Source: Desulfofundulus thermobenzoicus
Lineage (GTDB): Bacteria > Bacillota > Desulfotomaculia > Desulfotomaculales > Desulfovirgulaceae
NCBI RefSeq assembly: GCF_009428905.1
Contig: NZ_WHYR01000018.1
Span: 1-64,000, forward strand
Direction: 5' to 3'
DNA length: 64,000 bases
In this document: positions 56,669 through 64,000 of the stretch, one piece after another
Position numbering within the stretch: position 1 is the stretch's first letter
Layout: each line of letters opens with the position of its first letter
Notes under the pieces: generated by a model
Told to the model about the DNA's origin: nothing
Database searches by the model: none
What the model saw: only the letters and a program-made list of their open reading frames with translations
Program-made: the position numbers and the translations under genes

Positions 56669-56876
56669 TCAAATATCCTTCCTGCCTTCCTTCTGAAATT
56701 CTTCCCACTTCTCTCGGGCAAAAGCTGTAACTTTCATTTTAAACCGCTCCCGGCTGAAGCGCTTCGCATTGCGGCGCAGCACCTCCGGCCGGAAACGGCC
56801 TTCCCAGGTCAATAAGTCATTTCTGGGCAGTTTCCACCGCGCTTCCCCTCTCCATAACCGAAAAAGTCTTTCCCCC
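56669..56876 (-). pseudogene. C-terminal remnant of a GT4 glycosyltransferase
   Basis: On the minus strand one frame encodes GERLFRLWRGEARWKLPRND, LLTWEGRFRPEVLRRNAKRF, SRERFKMKVTAFAREKWEEF and a stop. It parallels the C terminus of the intact glycosyltransferase at 58863-60005 ([40 protein letters not shown]). Everything upstream of this tail is missing. It probably marks an ancestral longer glycan cluster truncated by insertion of the island on its left. Confidence 0.75.
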
Positions 56877-56896
56877 GCCTAACCAATTATTTCCGG

Positions 56897-57847
56897 TTAT
56901 TTTGGCCCCTCCTGGGTCTTCCGCCGCCACCAATCCAACGTTTCCCGGAGGCTGACGGCAAAATCTCTTTGTGGACGCCATCCTGTAGCCCCAGATAACT
57001 TGTCCGCGGACCCCACAAAAACCGGAATCTCAGCGGGTCTAATCCGGGCAGGGTCAATTTCAACTTTAACCGGCACCCGAGCTTCTTCCAAAAGCAGATC
57101 AAGAACCTCCCGTATGGACCGGGCCACTCCCGAGCATACGTTGTAAATCTCTCCTTCCATTCCGTACTCCAGCAGGGCCGCATAGGCCTCTACCACGTCC
57201 CGCACGTCAATGAAGTCCCGGCAGGGTGAAAGATCTCCCACCCGCAGGACCGGCTGCTGCAGGCCTGCTTTGATGCGGGCAATCTGCGCAGCAAAGTCAC
57301 TGACCACATATCCCTCCTGCTGCCCGGGCCCGAAGTGATTGAAGGGACGTACATGGATCACGCGCAGCCCGTGCCGACGCGCGATCTGCAAGGCCACCTG
57401 CCCCATGGCAAACTTGCTCAAAGCGTAAGGATTGTAAGGTCGACAGGGGTGGTCCTCAGTAAGCAGGCTTCCCTCCGTTGCCGTAAGGCCGTACTCTTCT
57501 CCGGAACCGACCGTGATAATTTTACATTCAGGTACCGTTTGAGCTATTGCTTCTACCAGGTTGATGGTACCAAGAACGTTTATGGCAAAAGTCTGCGCCG
57601 GCTCGCGCCACGACACGGAGACCATGCTTTGCGCCGCCAAGTGCACCACGGCCTCGGGACGTATAAAGCTCACTATATCCTGCAATATATCGCTATTCAG
57701 GACATCCAGTTGAACTGGTTGAACTCCCGGGGGAAACTCCGGCTTAGTACGACGCACCCCGGCATAAACGATGTGCCCACGGGACCGAAGACATGCCGCC
57801 AAATGGTATCCTACAAACCCGCCTGCGCCAGTTATGAGAATACGCAT
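56897..57847 (-). CDS. rmd: GDP-4-dehydro-6-deoxy-D-mannose reductase (Rmd-like)
   Basis: A 316-residue short-chain dehydrogenase/epimerase. Cofactor loop MRILITGAGGFVGYHLAACL; AVVHLAAQSMVSVSWREP; Ser-x-Glu region KIITVGSGEEYG; catalytic YNPYALSKFAMGQ (Y-x3-K); substrate region VIHVRPFNHFGPGQQEGYVV. The last motif with 'FNHxGPGQ' is typical of Rmd and RmlD/Gmd-like enzymes. Next to gmd, it would reduce GDP-4-keto-6-deoxymannose to GDP-D-rhamnose. GDP-L-fucose synthase is the alternative, but its typical GLVGSA start is not seen. It lies three bases after gmd. Confidence 0.88.
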   Translation of the reverse strand: MRILITGAGGFVGYHLAACLRSRGHIVYAGVRRTKPEFPPGVQPVQLDVLNSDILQDIVSFIRPEAVVHLAAQSMVSVSWREPAQTFAINVLGTINLVEAIAQTVPECKIITVGSGEEYGLTATEGSLLTEDHPCRPYNPYALSKFAMGQVALQIARRHGLRVIHVRPFNHFGPGQQEGYVVSDFAAQIARIKAGLQQPVLRVGDLSPCRDFIDVRDVVEAYAALLEYGMEGEIYNVCSGVARSIREVLDLLLEEARVPVKVEIDPARIRPAEIPVFVGSADKLSGATGWRPQRDFAVSLRETLDWWRRKTQEGPK

Positions 57848-57850
57848 TTT

Positions 57851-58843
57851 CTACCGCACTCCCAGAGAGTCGCGAACGCGCCTTAAATCCGCTTCCACCA
57901 TCATCTCCACCAGTTGCTCAAAGGTCGTTTTGGGTTTCCAGCCCAGGACGTGCCTGGCCTTGGAAGCGTCTCCCACCAGCAGTTCCACGTCCGCGGGCCG
58001 CATAAACTGCGGGTCTACTACCACGTAATCCTCCCAGTTGAGCCCCACGCAGGCAAAGGAGCGCGCCGCAAACTCGCGCACCGAGTGAGCCTCTCCCGTA
58101 GCAATGACATAATCGTCGGGTTGCGGCTGCTGAAGCATGAGCCACAAGGCCTCCACATAATCCTCCGCGCAGCCCCAGTCCCGCCGGGCCTCCAGGTTTC
58201 CCAGGCGCAGTTCTTTAGCCAGGCCGTACTTGATGCGGGCCACACCATCGGTAATCTTGCGCGTCACAAACTCCAAACCGCGCAGTGGCGATTCGTGGTT
58301 AAACAGAATGCCGGAGCAGGCAAATATGCCGTATGCCTCGCGGTAGTTCACCGTCATCCAGTGAGCGTAGACCTTGGCCGCTGCATAGGGGCTGCGGGGG
58401 TAAAAGGGGGTTTGCTCGTTCTGAGGCACATTTTGAACTTTGCCGAACATCTCGCTGGAGGAGGCCTGGTAAAATTTTATCTTCGGGTTAACAATTCGGA
58501 TTGCTTCCAGAACATTTACCGCCCCCAGGCCGGTGATCCGGCCAGTGGCCACCGGCTGATCGAACGACACGGCCACAAAGCTCTGCGCTGCCAGATTATA
58601 AACCTCATCCGGTTGCACATTCTCCAACACGCGGATGATGCTTCCCAAATCCAGAAGATCAAGTGGAACCAGCTCTACTTGCTCCTTAATACCCAGGTAC
58701 GCGAGTCGCTCCAGATTGACCGTGCTGGAACGGCGAAAAGCGCCATAAACCCGGTAACCTTTTTTCAGAAGAAATTGTGCCAGATAAGCGCCGTCCTGGC
58801 CGGTAATGCCGGTTATCAAAGACTTCTTCAATGAACACCCCAC
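57851..58843 (-). CDS. gmd: GDP-mannose 4,6-dehydratase
   Basis: A 330-residue enzyme that turns GDP-mannose into GDP-4-keto-6-deoxymannose. Cofactor loop [71 protein letters not shown] with the catalytic Thr/Ser-Glu; [20 protein letters not shown] with Tyr-x3-Lys; [17 protein letters not shown]; and [13 protein letters not shown]. These are all classical Gmd motifs. The start is GTG at 58843 or TTG twelve bases on. It is the first step of the D-rhamnose pathway together with rmd, supplied by mannose 6-phosphate from the isomerase at 28.1 kb after further steps not in this window. Confidence 0.95.
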   Translation of the reverse strand: MGCSLKKSLITGITGQDGAYLAQFLLKKGYRVYGAFRRSSTVNLERLAYLGIKEQVELVPLDLLDLGSIIRVLENVQPDEVYNLAAQSFVAVSFDQPVATGRITGLGAVNVLEAIRIVNPKIKFYQASSSEMFGKVQNVPQNEQTPFYPRSPYAAAKVYAHWMTVNYREAYGIFACSGILFNHESPLRGLEFVTRKITDGVARIKYGLAKELRLGNLEARRDWGCAEDYVEALWLMLQQPQPDDYVIATGEAHSVREFAARSFACVGLNWEDYVVVDPQFMRPADVELLVGDASKARHVLGWKPKTTFEQLVEMMVEADLRRVRDSLGVR

Positions 58844-58862
58844 TCCCTTTCGGATGTATTTC

Positions 58863-60005
58863 TCATACTTTTTTCCCGGCAGAGAATTCTACCCATTTTT
58901 CGAACACAAACGTCGCAATTTCTTTTTTAAACCTCTCCCATCCGAAACGCTCCGCGTTGCGGCGCATGACTACCGGCCGGAATAGGCCTTCCCAGTCCAG
59001 AAACTGCCTCACTGCGGTCTCAAGCGCTTCCACGCTTTGCTCATGAAAGAAAATCCCGGTGGCTACCTCCCAGTTATCCCCGGTTGCGGACACCACCGTA
59101 TCCTCCACCCCGCCTTTACCGTAAGCGATGACCGGCGTGCCGCAGGCCTGGGCCTCTACGGGCACGATGCCGAAGTCCTCCTCGGCTGCAAAGACCAGCG
59201 CACGCGTCCGGGCCATTAAGTCCGCCACGGCTGCATCATTCTGGTACCCGAGAAATTCTACATTCTTCCCCGCCACCTTCCGGCACGCCTCGAACTGCGG
59301 CCCGTCTCCCACCACCACAAGGGGCAGGCCCAGCCTGTTAAATGCCGCCACCACCAGGTCCGCTTTCTTGTACGGCACAAGCCTGGAGACAAAGAGAAAG
59401 AAATTCTCTTTCTTCTCATTTACCCGGAACCGATCCACCTCAACCGGCGGGTAAATGACCGTGGCCTCCCGCCGATAGCACCGCCAGACGCGTCGGGCAG
59501 TGTAGCGGGAGTTGGCGATAAAGTGGTCCACCCGGCTGGCCGCCAGCGCATCCCAGAGGCGTATATAGTGTAAGATAGATCTCGCCAGGAACGACTTCAA
59601 GCCCCTCTCCAGGCCGTTTTCCTTCAGGTAGCGGTGGGTGAGGTCCCAGGCATAGCGCACCGGCGTATGGCAGTAGCAAATGTGGAGCTGGTCGGAGCGC
59701 ACCAGCACCCCCTTGGCCGCCGCGTGACTGCTGGAGAGGATCACGTCATAACCCGAAAGGTCAACCTGCTCTATGGCCAGCGGGTAAAAGGGCAAATATT
59801 TGCGGTACCACTTCTGCGCCCTGGGGAAACGCTGCAAGAATGACGCATGCACCTGGGCCGGCTCAAAGCCCAGCCGCCGCACGCTTTCTTCTGCGTAAAC
59901 CAGCGTGTAGAGCGGCGCCTGGGGCCAGAGCTCATGAAACACTTCCAGGCATCTTTCGGCCCCGCCGATGGTTATCACCCAGTCGTGAACGAGGACAAGG
60001 TTCAT
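58863..60005 (-). CDS. GT4-family glycosyltransferase
   Basis: A 380-residue GT-B glycosyltransferase. [20 protein letters not shown] is the N-terminal acceptor-domain loop with the conserved [18 protein letters not shown] and [19 protein letters not shown] follow; the donor-domain part has [40 protein letters not shown] and the retaining [20 protein letters not shown] with the E-x7-E motif. This combination is common in mannosyl/rhamnosyltransferases. ATG at 60005 overlaps the stop of the next upstream gene (ATGA). The longer frame to 60101 is not used. Confidence 0.93.
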   Translation of the reverse strand: MNLVLVHDWVITIGGAERCLEVFHELWPQAPLYTLVYAEESVRRLGFEPAQVHASFLQRFPRAQKWYRKYLPFYPLAIEQVDLSGYDVILSSSHAAAKGVLVRSDQLHICYCHTPVRYAWDLTHRYLKENGLERGLKSFLARSILHYIRLWDALAASRVDHFIANSRYTARRVWRCYRREATVIYPPVEVDRFRVNEKKENFFLFVSRLVPYKKADLVVAAFNRLGLPLVVVGDGPQFEACRKVAGKNVEFLGYQNDAAVADLMARTRALVFAAEEDFGIVPVEAQACGTPVIAYGKGGVEDTVVSATGDNWEVATGIFFHEQSVEALETAVRQFLDWEGLFRPVVMRRNAERFGWERFKKEIATFVFEKWVEFSAGKKV

Positions 60006-61141
60006 TTCGTCATATCCCTCTCCAACTGGACACCCACAAGTTGATGATAGAGCGCAAGGTGCTGCCGGGCGATGGCTTCCCAGGTGAATGCCGCGCCCCA
60101 ATGCCTGGCGTTGGTGCCTAGTCGCAGACGCAACTCAGGGTCAAAGGCGAGCTGTCGTACCGCTTGCAAGAAGGCTTCCCGATCTCCAGCAGGGACCAGA
60201 AGGACATTCTCTCCGTCCTGCAGGCCCGGCGGCAGGTAACCCCCGGCCCGGGTAGTTACCACCGCCAACCCATGCTGCATGGCGGCAATGAAGCTTGTCC
60301 GCCGCAAGGAGACCCCGTCTTTGAAGGGGAAAAGCCCTATGTCGGCCCGGGCCAGTTCCCGGGAGATCACGTCCGGGGGGCAGAAGCCGGTAAAGCTTAC
60401 AATGTCCGCCACGTCCTTCTCTTCCCCCAGCGCCTTCAGTCGGGCTTCCTCTTCAGGCTTTATTCCACCGATAAAGAGGAGCTCAGCGGGCAAACCTTCT
60501 CTGTGCAGGCTATATAGCACTTCAACGAGAAGATGGCCTTCTTTGGACTTGTCCAAAAACCCAAAGTGGCAGAGCTTTAGGCAATCACGCACACGAACCT
60601 GAGTGTGGTATTCAAACCGCACGGGGACGTTTGCGCCTAGAGGGATCAGCTCGGGGCCGCCGCGCGGCCACCGGAAGCGGCGCAGGGCGCGTTCCTCCCG
60701 TGGGTCGCAGACGACCAGCCGGCGGGAAGCGAGGATAAGAAAGACGGTGCTCAATTTCCGGAGCGGGTGGGCGATGGTAAACTCATGCAGGGTGACCACC
60801 ACCGGCACCCTTGGCCGGTAGAAACGCCAGAACAGTGGGAAGAGGTTGGGCGCCAGCCCGGTGCCGTATCCCTTCGTAGGGTACTGGATGTGCACCACGT
60901 CCGGGCCGGTCCGGGAGATCAACCGCATCAATGGAAAGAGCCCCCGCACGCTCCAGGTGCTTACCTGGTGAATCGCAAGCCTGGAACCAGCGGGTATGCT
61001 GATCCGGCTATCGGCACTAGTGATCACGTCGACCCTGACCCCTTCCTCTACCTGCAAGAGCGCCTCCACCAGCCGGTAGGTGTAGTCCCCAACACCACAA
61101 GGCATCTCGGGAATACTTCCTGCGATCATCGTAACCTTCAT
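60002..61141 (-). CDS. GT4-family glycosyltransferase
   Basis: About 379 residues. MKVTMIAGSIPEMPCGVGDY is the N-terminal loop with the CGVGDYTY pattern. RTGPDVVHIQYPTKGYG, PVVVTLHEFTIAHPLRK, FGFLDKSKEGHLLVEVLYSL and VSFTGFCPPDVISRELARAD follow, and the donor-binding segment is LFPFKDGVSLRRTSFIAAMQ with a Glu-poor motif, unlike the strict E-x7-E of its neighbours. It probably adds one sugar of the same glycan. The ATG at 61141 overlaps the stop of the GT2 gene (ATGA). Confidence 0.9.
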   Translation of the reverse strand: MKVTMIAGSIPEMPCGVGDYTYRLVEALLQVEEGVRVDVITSADSRISIPAGSRLAIHQVSTWSVRGLFPLMRLISRTGPDVVHIQYPTKGYGTGLAPNLFPLFWRFYRPRVPVVVTLHEFTIAHPLRKLSTVFLILASRRLVVCDPREERALRRFRWPRGGPELIPLGANVPVRFEYHTQVRVRDCLKLCHFGFLDKSKEGHLLVEVLYSLHREGLPAELLFIGGIKPEEEARLKALGEEKDVADIVSFTGFCPPDVISRELARADIGLFPFKDGVSLRRTSFIAAMQHGLAVVTTRAGGYLPPGLQDGENVLLVPAGDREAFLQAVRQLAFDPELRLRLGTNARHWGAAFTWEAIARQHLALYHQLVGVQLERDMTK

Positions 61142-62094
61142 CCTGAACACCAACCCTTGGACCAGACCAGTGGAAACGTTTTGAGATATCCACGGGCCTT
61201 CTCCCAGGCGAAACCGCCGTAGCGCACCGTCAGCAGAAGCCACAGGCCGCTACGCAGAAGGGAGCGGAAAAAGATTAAAGGACGCAGAAGAATGAGCTTT
61301 CCGGGGTGGTGCTTTCGGAAATAGTAAAAGAGGCTTTGGTGCCACCACAAGACCTTTTGCCCGGAATACGCCTTTGGCCCGATACCACCGAAGTGAATCA
61401 CTTCCGCCTGCGGCACGTAATACACCTTGTAGCCGGCATCCCAGATCCGACGGTAAAGGTCAGTCTCTTCGAAATACATGTAGAAGCGTGTGTCAAACCA
61501 GCCCAGCTTCACTCCTACCTCCCGTCGCACAGCCAGACAAGCCCCCATCACCCAGTCCACCGGGGACGCCTCTTGTCTGTTCCACCAGGAAAGCTTATGG
61601 TCTCCGAAGATCCTGCTGCGCGGAAAAAGCCGGTCCAGGAAAAGCGTTTCAAAGAATAGATTACGCAGCGAGGGAAAGGTGTTACCGGTAAGCTGTGGTG
61701 AACCGTCGCCGTTCAGAAGCTTTGGCCCCACTGCTCCCGCATCCGGATGGGCCTCCAGAAAGTCGATCAGCCGGTCGAGCGCACCCTCTTTTACCTCCGT
61801 GTCCGGGTTAAGAAAAACTACATATTCCCCCTGGCTATCTGCGGCGGCCAGGTTGTTGGCGCAGGCAAAGCCCAGGTTCTCCACGCTCCGGCGGAGTTTA
61901 ACCGAGGGAAATTTGGTGGTAATAAGATCGGGGGTGCCGTCGGTAGAGGCGTTATCCACCACGGTGATCCTATAGGAGTAGCGGCGGTTGCGGGCGAGCA
62001 GCGACTCCAGACAGGCTTCTATGTACCTGGCTGCGTTGTAAGTCACGATGATAACGTCTATTTCGGGTGGGATCACCCGCGGGGATTCCGGCAT
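61138..62094 (-). CDS. GT2-family glycosyltransferase (rhamnosyltransferase-like)
   Basis: About 318 residues, GT-A fold. IDVIIVTYNAARYIEACLES and ITVVDNASTDGTPDLITTKF are the nucleotide-binding start, VVFLNPDTEVKEGALDRLID holds the DxD-type metal site, VMGACLAVRREVGVKLGWFD and FYMYFEETDLYRRIWDAGYK carry the catalytic ED pair. The C terminus has a hydrophobic/aromatic stretch (LFYYFRKHHPGKLILLRPLI, FFRSLLRSGLWLLLTV) that may attach it to the membrane. This is the WbbL/RfbF-like rhamnosyltransferase type. Its ATG at 62094 overlaps the stop of the methyltransferase by one base. Confidence 0.92.
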   Translation of the reverse strand: MPESPRVIPPEIDVIIVTYNAARYIEACLESLLARNRRYSYRITVVDNASTDGTPDLITTKFPSVKLRRSVENLGFACANNLAAADSQGEYVVFLNPDTEVKEGALDRLIDFLEAHPDAGAVGPKLLNGDGSPQLTGNTFPSLRNLFFETLFLDRLFPRSRIFGDHKLSWWNRQEASPVDWVMGACLAVRREVGVKLGWFDTRFYMYFEETDLYRRIWDAGYKVYYVPQAEVIHFGGIGPKAYSGQKVLWWHQSLFYYFRKHHPGKLILLRPLIFFRSLLRSGLWLLLTVRYGGFAWEKARGYLKTFPLVWSKGWCSG

Positions 62095-62616
62095 CACTTT
62101 ACTACCTCCAGCTCGAAGAGGATTGAGCCAACCGGTAAAATGAAGGCCAACCGCTTCTCGTACCACTCGGGGTAACGGTTGATGAACCGCAAAACCACGT
62201 TCTTGAGCGGGTTCCGTGAGGGAAAGCCTAACTGGACGCGCCTTTTCAAAAACCTGGCGCGCGAGTAGTTCAGACGGTACAACTCGGTCCCCGCCACAAA
62301 GTAATCGAAGGACCGGGAAGAAAAGGCGTGCTTATGCGCTGGGTCGGTGAAGAAATCGCTGCTGGAGAAGTGGGGCACCAGCACCTTCACCCCCCCCCGG
62401 CTTGGTGATCCGGTGGATCTCCTCTACCGCCCGGACCACGTCGTCGAGGTGCTCCAGGACATGGCTGGCGTAAACCAGGTCGAACTCGTTATCCGCAAAG
62501 GGCCAGGGATAAACGTTGAGGTCGTGTACCACGTCCACCACTGGCCCCGGCCGGATGTCGACCCCTATGGCACCAGGAAGCTTGTTCGGACCGCAACCGA
62601 GGTCGAGGATCTTCAA
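62094..62616 (-). pseudogene. SAM-dependent methyltransferase split at a G9 tract
   Basis: Two overlapping frames make one methyltransferase of about 173 residues. The 5' frame has MKILDLGCGPNKLPGAIGVD (SAM motif I), DNEFDLVYASHVLEHLDDVV and IHRITKPGG. The 3' frame continues VKVLVPHFSSSDFFTDPAHK and FELEVVK to the stop. The junction is a run of nine G (minus strand; plus 62390-62398): with eight G the frame is continuous (KPGG-VKVLVPHF). This is either a true frameshift, a slippage switch or a base-calling error. TTG at 62616 overlaps the stop of the next upstream gene. It probably methylates a sugar of the glycan. Confidence 0.85.
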
Positions 62617-63758
62617 TGCCGCACCCCCTTAACCACTTCTTCGAACACACCGAGAGTTTCCCGGGCGCAGCGCTCCCAGGAGAATTCTCTGGCGCGGGCC
62701 AGACCCTTTTCCCGGAGCGCTCGCTGCAGTTCTTCGTCTTCCGCCATCCGCTGCAACGCCGTGGCGATCGCCTCGGTATCGTACGGGTCCACCAGCACCG
62801 CCGCATCACCGGCCACTTCAGGCAGGGAAGAGACGCTGGATGTAATAACCGGGGTGCCGCAGGCCATGGCCTCCAGCACAGGCAGGCCGAAACCTTCATA
62901 GAGGGGTATATAGACGAAGGCCCCCGCCAGACTGTACAGCACAGGCAGGTCCGCAAACGGGACATAATCGAGATAGCGCACCCCCGGCGTGGCATCAAGT
63001 GCAGCTACGATATCCTCGTAAAGCCAGGCCCGCGGCCCGGCCACCACCAGCGGCCATTCGATGCCCCTGCTCCTGGCCGTGGTATAAGCGGTTAGCAGGC
63101 GTATCAGGTTTTTGCGCGGCTGAAGCGCACCCACGTAGAGAAAGAAATGCTCCGGCAGCCTGTACCGCTGCCGCACCGATTCAAAGGTCCCAGAATCGAC
63201 GCAGGGCTTAAAATGGTATTGGTCAACCCCCGGATAAGTGACGCTCACTTTCTCCGGCGGGATACCGTAGATTTCCAAAAGGTCGCGCTTGGTGGCCTCG
63301 CTGATGGTGATCACGCGCTCCGCCCGGCGCACGGCGTGGGCCGTATTCCGCTTCAGTGTAAAGCGCGACCGGCGGGGAAAATGATCCGGGAAGTGAAGGA
63401 AGGCCAGGTCGAAAACAGTGGTCACGACGGGAAAGGGTGTTAGTAAAAGCGGTGCCAGGTGATGAAGAAAAAGAATATGTGGCCGGTCCCGAAGGAGCCG
63501 CGGCAAGAGACGGAGATCCACCCACAACCGGTTCCTCCGCCAGGGAAAAGGGAGGGTGATAAAGGCGCGGCCTTCCTTGCCGCAAAGTTTTACCACGTCC
63601 GCGCAGGGAGGCTCGGAGGTATAGCATAGAAAATCAAATCCCGCCTTCCCCGTTTCTTTGCTCAGGCGAACCATATGGGCCAGGAGGTTAAGGACGTAGG
63701 TGTGCGTCCCGGTCCTGCCCCGATCCGCCGCGCAACGCGCGTCAACCGCAATTCTCAA
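62613..63758 (-). CDS. GT4-family glycosyltransferase
   Basis: A 381-residue GT-B enzyme of the common mannosyltransferase type (WbdA/MtfB-like). DRGRTGTHTYVLNLLAHMVR, ILFLHHLAPLLLTPFPVVTT, RRAERVITISEATKRDLLEI, HFLYVGALQPRKNLIRLLT-like strand (FFLYVGALQPRKNLIRLL), RYLDYVPFADLPVLYSLAGA, and the retaining YEGFGLPVLEAMACGTPVIT with E-x7-E. A typical DPYDTEAIATALQRMAEDEE helix follows. The TTG at 63758 overlaps the stop of the next gene (TTGA), so the chain of coupled glycan genes continues. Confidence 0.94.
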   Translation of the reverse strand: MRIAVDARCAADRGRTGTHTYVLNLLAHMVRLSKETGKAGFDFLCYTSEPPCADVVKLCGKEGRAFITLPFPWRRNRLWVDLRLLPRLLRDRPHILFLHHLAPLLLTPFPVVTTVFDLAFLHFPDHFPRRSRFTLKRNTAHAVRRAERVITISEATKRDLLEIYGIPPEKVSVTYPGVDQYHFKPCVDSGTFESVRQRYRLPEHFFLYVGALQPRKNLIRLLTAYTTARSRGIEWPLVVAGPRAWLYEDIVAALDATPGVRYLDYVPFADLPVLYSLAGAFVYIPLYEGFGLPVLEAMACGTPVITSSVSSLPEVAGDAAVLVDPYDTEAIATALQRMAEDEELQRALREKGLARAREFSWERCARETLGVFEEVVKGVRH

Positions 63759-64000
63759 GAAATGGCAGCCTCCTTTAAAACTTCTACTGTGCGCAGGCCG
63801 ATAAACCGGCAGTAAAGACGGCTCAGCCCGTTGAGCCAGCGGGCCAAGAAGCCGCTGCCGTTGACCAGTTTGCAGCTCATCATAGCCAGGATATCCTCAT
63901 CCCCGACCACTCGCTCCGCCTGCACCGCTCTTCTTTTGGTCAACATGGCCCGCCAGTGCCTCATCGGATAGAGATACGCCTCCAATAAGCGAACAAGACC
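63755..64000 (-). CDS. C-terminal end of a GT2-family glycosyltransferase (partial)
   Basis: The 3' end of a gene that begins right of the window; the frame is open to base 64000. The tail (YLYPMRHWRAMLTKRRAVQA, ERVVGDEDILAMMSCKLVNG, LSRLYCRFIGLRTVEVLK) is typical of the end of WbbL-like GT2 glycosyltransferases, which have 'PLRHW.A...KRRxVQxxR...D.ElL..M'. The catalytic domain is not in the window, so only the family can be given. Confidence 0.7.
   Translation of the reverse strand, partial: GLVRLLEAYLYPMRHWRAMLTKRRAVQAERVVGDEDILAMMSCKLVNGSGFLARWLNGLSRLYCRFIGLRTVEVLKEAAIS

Overview
The window looks like a chromosome segment of a GC-rich, low-oxygen Firmicute of the Desulfotomaculum/Desulfofundulus/Pelotomaculum kind. 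This is an inference from several features: the whiA–yvcK–rapZ cluster, a K+-type membrane pyrophosphatase, sigma-54, glycolytic genes in one gap-pgk-tpiA-gpmI-eno run, strong AGGAGG ribosome sites and frequent GTG/TTG starts. No rRNA or tRNA gene was seen, and almost every gene is on the minus strand.

Layout. (1) 1-2.9 kb is a graveyard of mobile DNA: an IS21 istA remnant, a DruA-like/DDE transposase remnant fused to a lipoprotein-like fragment, plus one intact AAA ATPase. (2) 3.15-13.4 kb is a complete type I CRISPR-Cas locus, closest to I-B of the Cst1/Cst2/Cas5t kind, in the order cas6-cas8-cas7-cas5-cas3-cas4/cas1 fusion-cas2-leader-array (11 repeats, 10 spacers). (3) 13.4-33.4 kb is housekeeping: thioesterase, hppA, secG, the lower glycolytic operon, rpoN, whiA, yvcK, rapZ, a sugar-phosphate isomerase, a glycogen debranching enzyme, ROK glucokinase and a HAD phosphatase. 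(4) 33.8-41.4 kb holds uvrC, uvrA and uvrB, with a Uma2-family gene inserted in the opposite orientation. (5) 41.7-45.2 kb holds a YkgJ-type protein, a HepT/MntA toxin-antitoxin pair, a LUD-domain protein, a decayed Rpn-type gene and a CpsB-type phosphatase. (6) 45.3-56.9 kb is an accessory island built of mosaic pieces: three copies of a VanZ segment, an Rpn nuclease, a Panacea/HD-hydrolase pair, a broken murJ, and a tightly overlapping three-gene cassette (SIR2-like protein, unknown middle protein, SMC/RecF-like ATPase). (7) 56.7-64 kb is a surface-glycan cluster: a glycosyltransferase remnant, rmd, gmd, and a chain of glycosyltransferases and a methyltransferase with overlapping stop/start codons. 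It runs off the right edge.

How it works together. The CRISPR locus, the SIR2 cassette, the HD/Panacea pair and the HepT/MntA module make the window rich in likely anti-phage or stress functions. They sit next to cell-surface glycan genes, which are a common site of phage-driven turnover. The best candidate for an undescribed system is the SIR2-like/middle/SMC-ATPase cassette at 51.5-56.3 kb. It is organised like an ABC three-component system, but its SIR2 domain has Asn where the catalytic His is expected.
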